A stretch of 45,477 nucleotides of DNA. Source: Lentzea kentuckyensis. Lineage in GTDB: Bacteria; Actinomycetota; Actinomycetes; Mycobacteriales; Pseudonocardiaceae. Of this stretch, positions 15,885 through 23,786 are shown piece after piece. The stretch is taken from assembly GCF_002150765.1 (NCBI RefSeq), contig NZ_MUYM01000104.1, positions 1 to 45,477 of the forward strand, given 5' to 3'. Each line of letters starts with the position of its first letter. The stretch's first letter is position 1. A program made the translations under genes and the position numbers. Below the pieces are notes generated by a model. That model was not told the origin of the DNA. It saw only the letters and a list, made by a program, of their open reading frames with translations, and searched no databases.

Positions 15885-15923
15885 GCGCTGCCGGTCCGGA
15901 CCCCCAGGCCGGGCCGGCAGCGC
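15885..15923 (-). terminator. Probable terminator hairpin after the secreted pair
   Basis: GCGCTGCCGGTCCGG (15885-15899) pairs with CCGGGCCGGCAGCGC (15909-15923) except at one position, with a 9-nt loop. It lies about 90 bases after the end of the second secreted gene and before the VOC gene. There is no T-run, as is usual in high-GC actinomycetes. Confidence 0.55.
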
Positions 15924-16014
15924 GTGAACAGTTCCAGCATGTGTCCGAGCGTGTCTTCCGGCCCCCTGACCAGGAAAGACGTTCGGACGACCCCGGACAC
16001 ATCCGGTCAGCCGG

Positions 16015-16437
16015 TCAGCGCCTCCACGGCGAGCAGTTCACCGTGCCCGCTCCCACGCACACCCTCGCGTAGATCACGTCGCCCTCGCCCAGCAAGGCCT
16101 GGGCGTTCACCGTCGCGCCGAGCCCGGAAGCCACGGCGATCTGCCGGTCGTACTCCTGCCCGCGCGAGTCGATGCGCACCCACAGGTACGCGTCCTGGCC
16201 GTCGTCGGCGGTGTCCTTGAGGTACGACGGCTCGCGCACCATCGGCGCCCGGCCGTAGAACCTGCCGTACACGGTCGCTTCGGCACCGGGCATGGACGCG
16301 GGAATCGTGAAGTGGCACTGGTCGTTGGAGCCCGGGTCGTAGACGGGATCGCCGCCGCACTTGACCGTGGCGTTCGCGGGCGCGACACACAGCCCGAGAA
16401 CCAGTGCGAGAGAGACAGAGACAGAAAGCTTCTTCAC
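16015..16437 (-). CDS. Small secreted Cys-containing protein, second of a tandem pair
   Basis: A protein of 140 residues with a Sec signal peptide (MKKLSVSVSLALVLGLCVAP, cleavage after ANA). The mature part has four Cys and the shared features DPVYDPGS, LKDTADDGQDAYLWV, IAVASGLGA and VCVGAGTVNCS. The spacing of these features is close to that of its upstream neighbour, so the pair arose by duplication. The family is not known to me. GTG 16437 begins 2 nt after the stop of the upstream gene, so translation is probably coupled. The position behind a STAND regulator suggests regulated export. Confidence 0.75.
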   Translation of the reverse strand: MKKLSVSVSLALVLGLCVAPANATVKCGGDPVYDPGSNDQCHFTIPASMPGAEATVYGRFYGRAPMVREPSYLKDTADDGQDAYLWVRIDSRGQEYDRQIAVASGLGATVNAQALLGEGDVIYARVCVGAGTVNCSPWRR

Positions 16438-16439
16438 GC

Positions 16440-16871
16440 TCAGCCCACCCACCGGGAGCAGGTGACCTCGCCGGGACCGAGGCACACCCGTATCTGGAAT
16501 TGAGTCACGGACACGCCGGGCGGCGAGACCCACTCGACGTCGGTCTGCGCGCCGGGTCCGGAGGCGACCGCGATCGGCTCCTTGTGCTTCGTACCGTTCC
16601 ACGGGCCGTAGAGCACCCACAGGTACGCGTCCAGGCCGTCGTCGGCGGTGTCCTTGACGAACGTCGGCTTGCGCAGCACCACCGAGAGTTCCGTGGCGAA
16701 CTGGCCCTCCGCGTACGCCTCGCTGCCGACCGGCGTGTCCGGCCGCAGCACGAACTTGCCCGGACAAGCCGATCCCGGGTCGTAAACAGGATCACAGGTG
16801 GCGTGCGCGGCCGGCGCCACGAGCGTTCCCAGAGCCAGCGCAGCCGCCATCGACACAGTCAGTTTCTTCAT
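16440..16871 (-). CDS. Small secreted Cys-containing protein, first of a tandem pair
   Basis: A protein of 143 residues. The signal peptide is MKKLTVSMAAALALGTLVAP with AHA before the cleavage site. The mature part begins TCDPVYDPGSACPG and carries VKDTADDGLDAYLWV, IAVASGPGA and VCLGPGEVTCSRW. Four Cys in matching places in both paralogues suggest two disulfides. No enzyme motif is visible. ATG 16871 follows AAGGGGGG. It is 42 nt downstream of the STAND regulator gene on the same strand, so it is likely in the same transcript, and it is almost contiguous with its paralogue. Confidence 0.75.
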   Translation of the reverse strand: MKKLTVSMAAALALGTLVAPAAHATCDPVYDPGSACPGKFVLRPDTPVGSEAYAEGQFATELSVVLRKPTFVKDTADDGLDAYLWVLYGPWNGTKHKEPIAVASGPGAQTDVEWVSPPGVSVTQFQIRVCLGPGEVTCSRWVG

Positions 16872-16913
16872 GAGCCCCCCTTTGCTCACGGATCTATCAA
16901 GTGCGACAGCGGC

Positions 16914-19469
16914 TCACAAGCTGTTCGGACGATCCCGGACACCCCGATAGCCCGCGGCCGCCAGCACCTCGCTTGCCCGCCGGTGGGTGTCCGCGGCCGC
17001 CGCGGCGTCGCCATGAGCCTCATGTGCGCTGGTCAACGCCACAAGTGCGAGGCCGGCCAGGATGTTCTGACCGGTCTCCGCCGCCCGCTCGGACGCCGCG
17101 GAGGCGTCCGTCAACGCCGCGGCGACGTCACCGGCCGCGAGGTCCAGCCAGGCGAGCTCGACCAGCGCGTCCGCCACGCCGTGGCCGTAACCGATCTCCA
17201 CGGCCGTGCGCCACGCACGACGCAGGTCGTCCCGGCGTCCGCGCACGGCCGAGACGGTGATGAGCGCGTCGATCTCCACCCGGCCGGAGCCCTTCGCGAG
17301 CGACAACGCCTGTTCCGCGCACCGCAGTGCCTCGTCCGGACGGCCGGCGTCGCGGTGCACGCGGGCCAGGTCGTCCAGCGCGGCGGCCTCGCTGATCCGG
17401 TCCTCGTGGTCGTGGTTGAGCTGGCGGGCGCGTGTCAGGAAGTGCGCGGCCCGGTCGAGGTCGCCGAGGTAACGGTGCACGACGCCGAGCGCGCCCAGCG
17501 TGTTGGCCGCCGACCGCGTCTCGCCGATCTCCTCCCGCAGTTCCACGGCGGCCTGCAGGTCGGCGGCGGCCTCGACCAGCCGGCCGAGGCGCATCTCGGT
17601 CTGGCCGAGGTTTCCGAGCGAACGCGCGCGCCTGGCCGTGTCTCCAATTTCGGCGTAGTAGGCGAGCTCCTCGCGGAAACACCGGACCGCTTCCTCCAGC
17701 GAACCCAGCTCCGCGTAGACGCCGCCCAGGTTGCCGAGCGTGCTGAACTCGCGGAACCGGTCCCCCGCCGCCCGGCTGAACTCGACGGCGTGCTCGAAGT
17801 GCTCGGCCGCCGCCCGGTAGTCGCCCGTGCCCCAGTGCGCGGTGCCCAGCGACAGGTGCATCGCCGCCGAGGCACCGGCATCACCGTGTTTCGCGGCGGC
17901 GGCCAGACCCACCCGTGCCACGGCCAGCCACTCGGCGGTGTGGCGGCGCAACCAGTAGCAGCCGCGCAGCGCGTCGGTCAGCAGCCACGCCATCGGCGCA
18001 CCCGCCTGTTCGATCATGGTCACCAACGTCGGGCGCTCGGTGTCGAACCACTGCAACGCCTCGGTGGCACCGGCGAACACGTGCCGTGGAGTGACGGAAG
18101 CGAGCACCGAGAAGTCCGGACGCACGGCGCGTGCCGCCGCCACCGCCATGTCCAGGTACTGCGCGTAGAGCCGGTCGAGCGGCTCAGAGCCGCTTTCCTC
18201 TGCCGCACAACGCTCGCGCGCGTACAACCGCAACAGGTCGTGCAGCCCGTACCGACCGGCGGCCCGGACCTCGACCAGGTGCGCGGAGATCAGGGTGCGC
18301 AACGCGGTCTCAGCGCTGGGCAGGTCGAGCAACGCGGCCGCGGCGCGCGCCGGCAGCTCCGGCCCAGGTGCGACTCCCATGCGCCGGAACAACTTCTGCG
18401 CCAACGGATCGAGCGCCGCGTAGGAGTGGTCGAACGTCGTGCGCACCGCGGCGTCCTCGTCGCCCTCCACCTCCAGCGCGGTGAGCCGATCACCGGCGGT
18501 CAGCTCGTCCATCAGCTCCGCGATCGTCTGATGTGGACGGTCAGCGAGGTTCGCGGCGATGATTCGCAGGGCCAGCGGGAGGTAACCGCACAACCGCACG
18601 AGCTCCTCGACGGCGTCCTCCTCGCGCAGCACCCGTTCCGCGCCCAGCACGCTGATCACCACGGCCGGGCCTTCCTCGGGGGTGAGCACGCCGAGCTCCA
18701 GCCGGTACGCGCCGTCGCGGGCGACCAGCCCCGCCAGGCGGTCGCGGCTCGTCACGACCGTCATGCAGCCCGGACCACCGGGCACGAGCGGGCGGACATG
18801 TGCGGCACTCGGCGCGTTGTCCACCATGACCAGCACACGCTTGTCGGACGTGATCGACCGGTACATGCCGACCATCGCGTCCTGCTGCAACGGGATGTCC
18901 TCGCCGGGCACGCCGAACGCGCGGATCGCCAGCGCGAGCGCCTGGTCCGGGGTGACCGGCGGGCCCGACGAGTACCCGCGCAGGTCCAGGTACACCTGAC
19001 CGTCCGGGAACCGGTTCGCCACCTGGTGGGCCCACTGCACGGCCAGCGCCGTCTTGCCGACACCGGGAATCCCGCACACCACCGCGAGCCTGCTGCCGCC
19101 CTCCAGCAGCGCGGTCAGCTCCTTGAACGCCTTGGCGCGGCCGCTGAAACCCGGCACGACCGCCGGCAGCTGCCGGGGCACGGAGGCGCTCGGAGCAGCA
19201 CGGGCCGGTTCGGCCTGCACCCGGCGCCACGCGGCGAGCCACGGCTCCACATCGGTCGTGTCGAACGCCTTCAGCAGCCCCTGGAACACCTCCAGCGCCG
19301 GCGCGGTCCTGCGCCGCGGGCTGAGCGCGTCGGCCAGCGTGCTGCGGGCCAGTCCGGACAGCTTCTCCATCTGCCGCAACGACGGATTGCCCGCCCACAC
19401 CTTCAGCGCGCGCAACGCCGCGATGAGCTCATCGAGCGTCTGCGCGTCATCGGGTCTCGGGCGGGACAT
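16914..19469 (-). CDS. STAND regulator: XRE helix-turn-helix, NB-ARC ATPase, TPR repeats
   Basis: A protein of 851 residues. Residues about 30-60 form an XRE-type helix-turn-helix (SLRQMEKLSGLARSTLADAL). An NB-ARC ATPase follows, with Walker A GIPGVGKT at 133-140 and Walker B RVLVMVDNA near 211-219. The C-terminal half, from about 520, is a series of TPR repeats, e.g. ALGVVHRYLGDLDRAAHF. This is the architecture of actinomycete STAND regulators related to AfsR-like proteins without the SARP domain; ligand or partner binding would switch the ATPase. The ATG at 19469 has only a weak ribosome-binding site. A palindrome just upstream may be an autoregulatory operator. Confidence 0.85.
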   Translation of the reverse strand: MSRPRPDDAQTLDELIAALRALKVWAGNPSLRQMEKLSGLARSTLADALSPRRRTAPALEVFQGLLKAFDTTDVEPWLAAWRRVQAEPARAAPSASVPRQLPAVVPGFSGRAKAFKELTALLEGGSRLAVVCGIPGVGKTALAVQWAHQVANRFPDGQVYLDLRGYSSGPPVTPDQALALAIRAFGVPGEDIPLQQDAMVGMYRSITSDKRVLVMVDNAPSAAHVRPLVPGGPGCMTVVTSRDRLAGLVARDGAYRLELGVLTPEEGPAVVISVLGAERVLREEDAVEELVRLCGYLPLALRIIAANLADRPHQTIAELMDELTAGDRLTALEVEGDEDAAVRTTFDHSYAALDPLAQKLFRRMGVAPGPELPARAAAALLDLPSAETALRTLISAHLVEVRAAGRYGLHDLLRLYARERCAAEESGSEPLDRLYAQYLDMAVAAARAVRPDFSVLASVTPRHVFAGATEALQWFDTERPTLVTMIEQAGAPMAWLLTDALRGCYWLRRHTAEWLAVARVGLAAAAKHGDAGASAAMHLSLGTAHWGTGDYRAAAEHFEHAVEFSRAAGDRFREFSTLGNLGGVYAELGSLEEAVRCFREELAYYAEIGDTARRARSLGNLGQTEMRLGRLVEAAADLQAAVELREEIGETRSAANTLGALGVVHRYLGDLDRAAHFLTRARQLNHDHEDRISEAAALDDLARVHRDAGRPDEALRCAEQALSLAKGSGRVEIDALITVSAVRGRRDDLRRAWRTAVEIGYGHGVADALVELAWLDLAAGDVAAALTDASAASERAAETGQNILAGLALVALTSAHEAHGDAAAAADTHRRASEVLAAAGYRGVRDRPNSL

Positions 19470-19482
19470 GGTGAAAGCCTAA

Positions 19483-19494
19483 TGATCGCGATCA
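19483..19494. promoter_or_regulatory. 12-bp palindrome before the STAND gene
   Basis: TGATCGCGATCA is a perfect palindrome located 14-25 bases upstream of the STAND regulator start. Because that protein has an N-terminal helix-turn-helix, this is a plausible binding site. It is a short, self-complementary GATC-CG sequence, so chance occurrence is possible. Confidence 0.3.
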
Positions 19495-19554
19495 CCGCGC
19501 ACCTCCGTCCCGTGCTCGACGACGTGATCCGGGACTGATCTCTGGGTACCCCAC

Positions 19555-19590
19555 CTCCAGAAGATCCTCCAGAAGACTCTCCAGGAGACG
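19555..19590 (+). repeat. Three 12-nt direct repeats in the PRC-barrel leader
   Basis: CTCCAGAAGATC (19555-19566), CTCCAGAAGACT (19567-19578) and CTCCAGGAGACG (19579-19590) are consecutive 12-nt units, the first two identical for ten bases. They end just before the AGGAGG ribosome-binding site at 19591-19596. They may be slippage products or a binding array. Confidence 0.5.
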
Positions 19591-19601
19591 AGGAGGCCGA
19601 C

Positions 19602-20006
19602 ATGCAGCCAGTCCCGTTCGTGCCGTGGGTGTGGCGTGATCCGTCCTGGGCGGACCAGCCCGAACACGACGAGCAAGAGCTCGCCCAGCGTCCGGACACC
19701 GGCCTGATCGGTTACGAAGTCGAGGCGACCGACGGAGGCATCGGCAAGATCGACGAGCACAACGCCGAGGTGCCCCACGACTGCCTGATGGTGGACACCG
19801 GGCCGTGGATCTTCGGGCGCAAGGTCGTGCTGCCGGTGGGCACCGTGCAGCGCGTGGACCACCAGGAGCGCAAGGTCTACGTCGACCGCACCAAGGAGCA
19901 GATCAAGAACGCGCCCGAGTACGACCCGGACAACCACGACGACTACCGCAAGCGCACCGACGACTACTACAACGAGAGCTACCGGTTGATGCCGCCGATG
20001 CTCTAG
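19602..20006 (+). CDS. PRC-barrel domain protein
   Basis: A 134-residue soluble protein. The PRC-barrel motif lies at residues about 33-90: GLIGYEVEATDGGIGKIDE, then WIFGRKVVLPVGTVQRVD. The C-terminal tail is strongly acidic and aromatic (EYDPDNHDDYRKRTDDYYNE). PRC-barrel proteins of this size often occur in stress gene groups and bind partners; no enzyme activity is known. ATG 19602 has AGGAGG 5 nt upstream. The stop is 3 bases from the end of the converging phosphatase gene. Confidence 0.8.
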   Translation: MQPVPFVPWVWRDPSWADQPEHDEQELAQRPDTGLIGYEVEATDGGIGKIDEHNAEVPHDCLMVDTGPWIFGRKVVLPVGTVQRVDHQERKVYVDRTKEQIKNAPEYDPDNHDDYRKRTDDYYNESYRLMPPML

Positions 20007-20009
20007 GCA

Positions 20010-21176
20010 CTAGCGGATCAGCAGTGACTTCTCGCGGTTGTGGTTCCACTCGACGAGAAGCGCGGTCGCGTCGTCCTGCAGCCGTCCGCCCTGGTGCTCG
20101 AGCACGGTGCGCATCAGGCGGCGCAACGTCTCGGGTGCCGAGCAGCCGTCGGCCTCGCGGCGGATCACGAAGTCCGCGAACCGCCGCAGGCCGAACTGGC
20201 GGCCGTGGGCGTCCCGCGACTCGACGATGCCGTCGGTGTAGAACAGCAGCCGGTCGCCGGGTTCGAGTTGTTCCTGGCACAGCGTCGGCGTCGTGGGCAG
20301 CCGGAACCCCATCGGCGGCGCCGGCCGGCAGCGCACCTGACGCACCCAGCGGCCCTGGCGGATCAGCAACGGGTGCGGGTGGCCGCGGTTGACCCACTGG
20401 AACCGGCCGGTGCGGAAGTCGAGTTCGGCCAGCACGCCGGTGGCGAACCGCCTCCCACCGAACTGCTGGCCGATCACCTCGTCCACGGCGACGCTGGTGT
20501 CGACCAGGTTCGCGCCGCGGCGCCGGTGGCTGCGGCACGTCCCGGTGGCCAGCGCCACGGTCAGGCCGGCGGACTGGTCGTGGCCCATCGCGTCGAAGAT
20601 CGACAGGTGCACGACGTGGCCGTCGACCGCGTAGTCGATCGCGTCGCCGCCGATGTCGTAGGCGGGTTCCAGCACGGCGGTGAGCACGAGGTTGTCCGTG
20701 GCGAAGGTGAGCGGCGGCATCAACGGCCACACGACCTCCGCGGCCACGGCCATCGGCCTCGCGCGCACGAGCCGGTGGTAGGTGTCGCTGTGCGACCGTT
20801 TGCTCACCAGCATCAGGGCGACCAGCGAGGCCAGCGCCCGGACCTTGTCTAATGTGGAGGGTTCGCGGTCCGGTGCGGAGACACCGAGCACGCCGAGGCG
20901 TTCCGTGCCGTCGAGCAGGGGAATCCAGAAGTGGTGGCCGTCGTCGCGCGCGGTCGCGATCAGCGTGACGTCCCGGAACGCCCTGCCCGCGAGGCTCGCG
21001 TCCACCGGGAACGAGCGCGTCTCGCCGGAGTGCAGCGCCACCAGCGACTCCTCGCGCAGATCCGCGAGCATGATCAGGATCTCCGACAGCCCCGCGTCGG
21101 CCGCGCGCTTCTCGACCAGCTCCGGCAACCGCTCCAGCGTGGCGAGATGGTTGTCCTCGAGCAGGCTCGCGAGCAT
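20010..21176 (-). CDS. SpoIIE-type PP2C phosphatase with N-terminal GAF-like domain
   Basis: A protein of 388 residues from ATG 21176. Residues 1-150 look like a GAF sensory domain. The C-terminal part is a SpoIIE-type phosphatase: EPAYDIGGDAIDYAV, FDAMGHDQSAG, LLFYTDGIVESRD and LQDDATALLVEW hold the metal-binding Asp residues. It should dephosphorylate a STAS anti-sigma antagonist. There is a strong GAGGAGG at 21204-21210, but the in-frame codon at the right distance is ACG (21197-21195), 7 codons before ATG 21176, so the true start is uncertain. The STAS gene lies directly upstream on the same strand. Confidence 0.85.
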   Translation of the reverse strand: MLASLLEDNHLATLERLPELVEKRAADAGLSEILIMLADLREESLVALHSGETRSFPVDASLAGRAFRDVTLIATARDDGHHFWIPLLDGTERLGVLGVSAPDREPSTLDKVRALASLVALMLVSKRSHSDTYHRLVRARPMAVAAEVVWPLMPPLTFATDNLVLTAVLEPAYDIGGDAIDYAVDGHVVHLSIFDAMGHDQSAGLTVALATGTCRSHRRRGANLVDTSVAVDEVIGQQFGGRRFATGVLAELDFRTGRFQWVNRGHPHPLLIRQGRWVRQVRCRPAPPMGFRLPTTPTLCQEQLEPGDRLLFYTDGIVESRDAHGRQFGLRRFADFVIRREADGCSAPETLRRLMRTVLEHQGGRLQDDATALLVEWNHNREKSLLIR

Positions 21177-21228
21177 GGCGAACGACGCGTCTTCCGTGGC
21201 GTTCCTCCTCGGTTCCTCTGTGGAACGG

Positions 21229-21603
21229 TCACGCCAGACCGGACACCCCCGGCATGAACTCGGGAACGCCGGACCGCACGCCGAGCACGTCCGTCAGCTC
21301 CAGCACCTGCAGCGGTCGCAGTACCGCGGCGGTGTTCGCGACAACGACCAGCTCGCTGCCCCGCCGCAGGCACTCGTCCTGGTGTTCGAGCAGCAGTCCG
21401 ATGCCCTGGGCGCCCAGGAAAGCCACGTCGGTCAGGTCCACCACGACGGGCGCGGGCGGATCGACCGCGAGCACGGCGCCGTCCAGCAGCAGAGACAGTT
21501 CTTCGGCCGTCGAACAGTCCAGCTCACCGGCAACGCGCACGACAACGGCGGCGCCCACGCTCTCACTCGTGGTGCGGAAGGGGATCTGGTCGTCGGTGTG
21601 CAT
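21229..21603 (-). CDS. STAS-domain anti-sigma antagonist-like protein without the phospho-Ser
   Basis: A 124-residue STAS protein. The fold is plain: VVVRVAGELDCSTAEELSLL, then VVVDLTDVAFLGAQGIGLLL. In SpoIIAA-like antagonists the loop reads F-D-S-(S/T)-G with a phosphorylated Ser; here it is F-L-G-A-Q-G, so both the Asp and the Ser are missing. It may be a constitutive antagonist or a partner that is not switched by phosphorylation. ATG 21603 has GAGAGG upstream. It is followed by the phosphatase gene and lies divergent to the MEDS kinase gene. Confidence 0.85.
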   Translation of the reverse strand: MHTDDQIPFRTTSESVGAAVVVRVAGELDCSTAEELSLLLDGAVLAVDPPAPVVVDLTDVAFLGAQGIGLLLEHQDECLRRGSELVVVANTAAVLRPLQVLELTDVLGVRSGVPEFMPGVSGLA

Positions 21604-21770
21604 GCGGCAACCTCTCGCTGGGACAGCACGACCGCCACGGGCTGTCTGCTCAACCCGAGACGACCGTAGCGCAGTACCCGGGTGATCGCGGTACCGCGAG
21701 CCGTGCGACGCCCATCGGGTCTCAGGTTCCCTCGGATGGCCCACCGAAAACGAGCGTAGGATCGGGCGTC

Positions 21771-21863
21771 ATGCGCACGTCCGCTGTGACCGACGTGGTC
21801 GTCGGTCTGCACCCGGACGACCACCTCTGCCTCTCGCCGCAAGGTGTGGAGTGCGTTCGATGA
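21771..21863 (+). CDS. Possible 30-residue ORF overlapping the MEDS kinase start
   Basis: An open frame of 30 codons from ATG 21771 to TGA 21861-21863. The stop overlaps ATG 21860 of the following gene (ATGA), which is a common sign of translational coupling. Codon third positions are G/C-rich, as in nearby genes. The peptide contains HPDDHLCLSPQG, which is loosely like the start of MEDS domains (PGDHxCL). It could be a small coupled protein, a leader, or a displaced N-terminal piece of the next gene. Confidence 0.35.
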   Translation: MRTSAVTDVVVGLHPDDHLCLSPQGVECVR

Positions 21864-22777
21864 CCGGTTTCTTCCACGAGACGGCGTTCTGCGGGTCCGA
21901 CGACGAGTTCCTGACGATCGCCGTGCCGTTCGTCGAGGGCGGGCTGCGTGCGGGCCAGCCGACGCTGATCGGGTGCGCGGAGAAGAACACCACCCTGCTG
22001 CGCGGCGCGCTGGGCGACGACGGCGCCGTCACCTACCTGCCGGGCGCCGACCAGTACGCGCGGCCGGCCGACGCGATCGCGAGTTACCGCGACATCTTCG
22101 GCGGGCTCGCCAAGGCCGGCGCGACCCAGATCCGCACGATCGGCGACGTGCCGCACCCCGGCTTCGGCGTGCCGTGGGACTGGTGGGGCCGCTACGAGAA
22201 CGCCGTCAACCAGGCGTTCGCCGAGTTCCCGCTGTGGGGGCTGTGCCCGTACGACACCAGGATCACCCCGCCCGAGGTGCTGGCCGACGTCGCGCGCACC
22301 CACGAGTACGTCGCCACCACGGCGGGTGAGCACCTGCCGAACCCGGACTTCGGCAACGGCCGGCCGCTCGGCAGGCCCGTCCCGGACGCGCTGGAACAGG
22401 CGACCCCGCGGGTGTCGCTGGTCGACCCGTCGCCCGCGGCCGTGCGGGAGGCGGTCAACGCGGCGATCGCGGGCGTCCGGCTCACCGAGGACAACACGCA
22501 CGACGTCGTGTACGCGGCGAGCGAGATCGTCACGAACGGCCTGAGCCACGGCGTCGCACCGGTGCGGTTCCGGCTGTGGGCGGACGAATCACGGGTCGTC
22601 GTGACGGTGACCGACCAGGGGTTCGGGCCGACGGACCCGCTCGCCGGGCTGATGCCGACCTCCGAGACCCGGTCGGCCGGTCTGGGGTTGTGGATCCTGC
22701 ACCGCACCTGCGACTACGTGTCGATGGGACACGACGAGGACGGGTTCACCGTCCGGGTGAGCGTCGGCGGGGTCTGA
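21860..22777 (+). CDS. MEDS-domain anti-sigma kinase (HATPase)
   Basis: A protein of 305 residues. The first 180 residues form a MEDS sensor (DEFLTIAVPFVEGGLRAGQP, then TIGDVPHPGFGVPWDWWG). The end is a RsbW/SpoIIAB-type histidine-kinase-like ATPase: N-box SEIVTNGLSHG, G1 VTDQGFGP, G2 SAGLGLWI. Proteins of this design act as anti-sigma factor kinases or sensor kinases of unknown target. No sigma factor gene is near. ATG 21860 has GGAG 9-12 nt upstream; GTG 21851 is possible. With the STAS and phosphatase genes across the divergent region it forms a complete partner-switching set by type. Confidence 0.85.
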   Translation: MTGFFHETAFCGSDDEFLTIAVPFVEGGLRAGQPTLIGCAEKNTTLLRGALGDDGAVTYLPGADQYARPADAIASYRDIFGGLAKAGATQIRTIGDVPHPGFGVPWDWWGRYENAVNQAFAEFPLWGLCPYDTRITPPEVLADVARTHEYVATTAGEHLPNPDFGNGRPLGRPVPDALEQATPRVSLVDPSPAAVREAVNAAIAGVRLTEDNTHDVVYAASEIVTNGLSHGVAPVRFRLWADESRVVVTVTDQGFGPTDPLAGLMPTSETRSAGLGLWILHRTCDYVSMGHDEDGFTVRVSVGGV

Positions 22778-22785
22778 TCACCGGT

Positions 22786-23250
22786 TCACGCGACGGCGGA
22801 GGCGGGCCACACGTACGGCAGGTCGTCCGGCACGTCGGGGAAGAACCGCCGGTAGTGCTCAGGATCCTTGCGCACCAACGCGGACTGGTGGCTGCGATGC
22901 ACCGCGTCGTCCCCCAGCCAGCCGGGCAGCTGCCCCGCCGAGGCCAGCTCCTCCTGCGTCCGGACCACCGTGATGCCCTTGGCCCGCGCCAGATCCGACC
23001 GCATGGTCGCCTCGCAGGTGTCGAGGAATCCCTGGGCCCGCCACGCCGCGCAGACCTCCAGGCCGTACCGCACGAGCGCTTCCTCGTAGCCGGACCACAT
23101 CCGCACCGCCGGGTGGTGACGCCAGCCGTGCCCCGGCACGACCAGCGCCCGCTGCACCTGCAACGTCTCCACCCGCTGCTTGCCGAGTCTGCGTCTGTCC
23201 AGCGCGGCAGCGGTCGCGGCGAAGTCCGGGTACGGCAGGAACGTCTGCAT
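22786..23250 (-). CDS. MSMEG_6728-type protein (pyrimidine dimer glycosylase-like)
   Basis: A 154-residue protein of the family annotated as MSMEG_6728, related to pyrimidine dimer DNA glycosylases. Seen are MQTFLPYPDFAATAAALDRR at the start, then RLGKQRVETLQVQRAL, HHPAVRMWSGYEEALVRYG and the closing FPDVPDDLPYVWP. The frame extends further upstream, but ATG 23250 matches the family start. It lies 4 nt after the stop of the stress protein gene, so the two are probably co-transcribed. It converges with the MEDS gene with 8 bases between. Confidence 0.8.
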   Translation of the reverse strand: MQTFLPYPDFAATAAALDRRRLGKQRVETLQVQRALVVPGHGWRHHPAVRMWSGYEEALVRYGLEVCAAWRAQGFLDTCEATMRSDLARAKGITVVRTQEELASAGQLPGWLGDDAVHRSHQSALVRKDPEHYRRFFPDVPDDLPYVWPASAVA

Positions 23251-23254
23251 GGCA

Positions 23255-23749
23255 TCAGAGGACGTAGCGCGCCGCCTGAGCAGCACGCTCTTTGTCGACG
23301 TGGACCTCGTACCGCCGCGCCTGCAGCGTCATGACGCTGGAGAAGTCCCGCCGCCCGCGCGTGCTCCAGTGCGCCACGAACCCGAAGACCGCGCCCCAGA
23401 ACGCACCGATGAGCAGACTGATCAGCAGCAGCCAGATCCACGCGGCACCCCCGGTGAACAGGCCGAACAGCAGTCCGATCAGCACACCGAACCACGCTCC
23501 GCTCACCGCGCCGGCGAGTGCGGCCCGGCCGCGGGTCATCCGCCCGGTGACCTGTTCGACGGTCCGGACGCCCTCGCCGACGATCCGCACGCTCTCGACC
23601 GGGAAACCGTCGTCCGACATCCGGTCGACGAGCCGCTGGGCGTCTTCGTAGTTCGGGAAACTCGCCAGCACGCTCGACTCGGGCACGGTCCCCCTGGCGA
23701 CGTTCTGCTCGGGCACATTTCCGCTGACAACGTTCGGTTCGATGTCCAC
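23255..23749 (-). CDS. General stress protein, YflT-like with membrane segments
   Basis: A 164-residue protein. The N-terminal half has the YflT/17M-type domain (VLASFPNYEDAQRLVDRM, then FPVESVRIVGEGVRTVEQV). It is followed by a Gly/Ala-rich pair of membrane helices (AALAGAVSGAWFGVLIGLLF, then WIWLLLISLLIGAFWGAVF). Such proteins are common in general stress regulons. The GTG at 23749 is not preceded by a convincing ribosome-binding site, so the start is uncertain. It is co-directional with the MSMEG_6728-type gene. Confidence 0.8.
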   Translation of the reverse strand: MDIEPNVVSGNVPEQNVARGTVPESSVLASFPNYEDAQRLVDRMSDDGFPVESVRIVGEGVRTVEQVTGRMTRGRAALAGAVSGAWFGVLIGLLFGLFTGGAAWIWLLLISLLIGAFWGAVFGFVAHWSTRGRRDFSSVMTLQARRYEVHVDKERAAQAARYVL

Positions 23750-23786
23750 ACCGAACGATTACCCGCGAACAGGCCTCCTGACACGA

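Noticed and set aside
16404..19538. Plus-strand open frame of more than 1000 codons opposite the STAND regulator
   Set aside because: The minus strand encodes an obvious XRE-NB-ARC-TPR protein; the plus frame has no family resemblance and owes its length to high GC.
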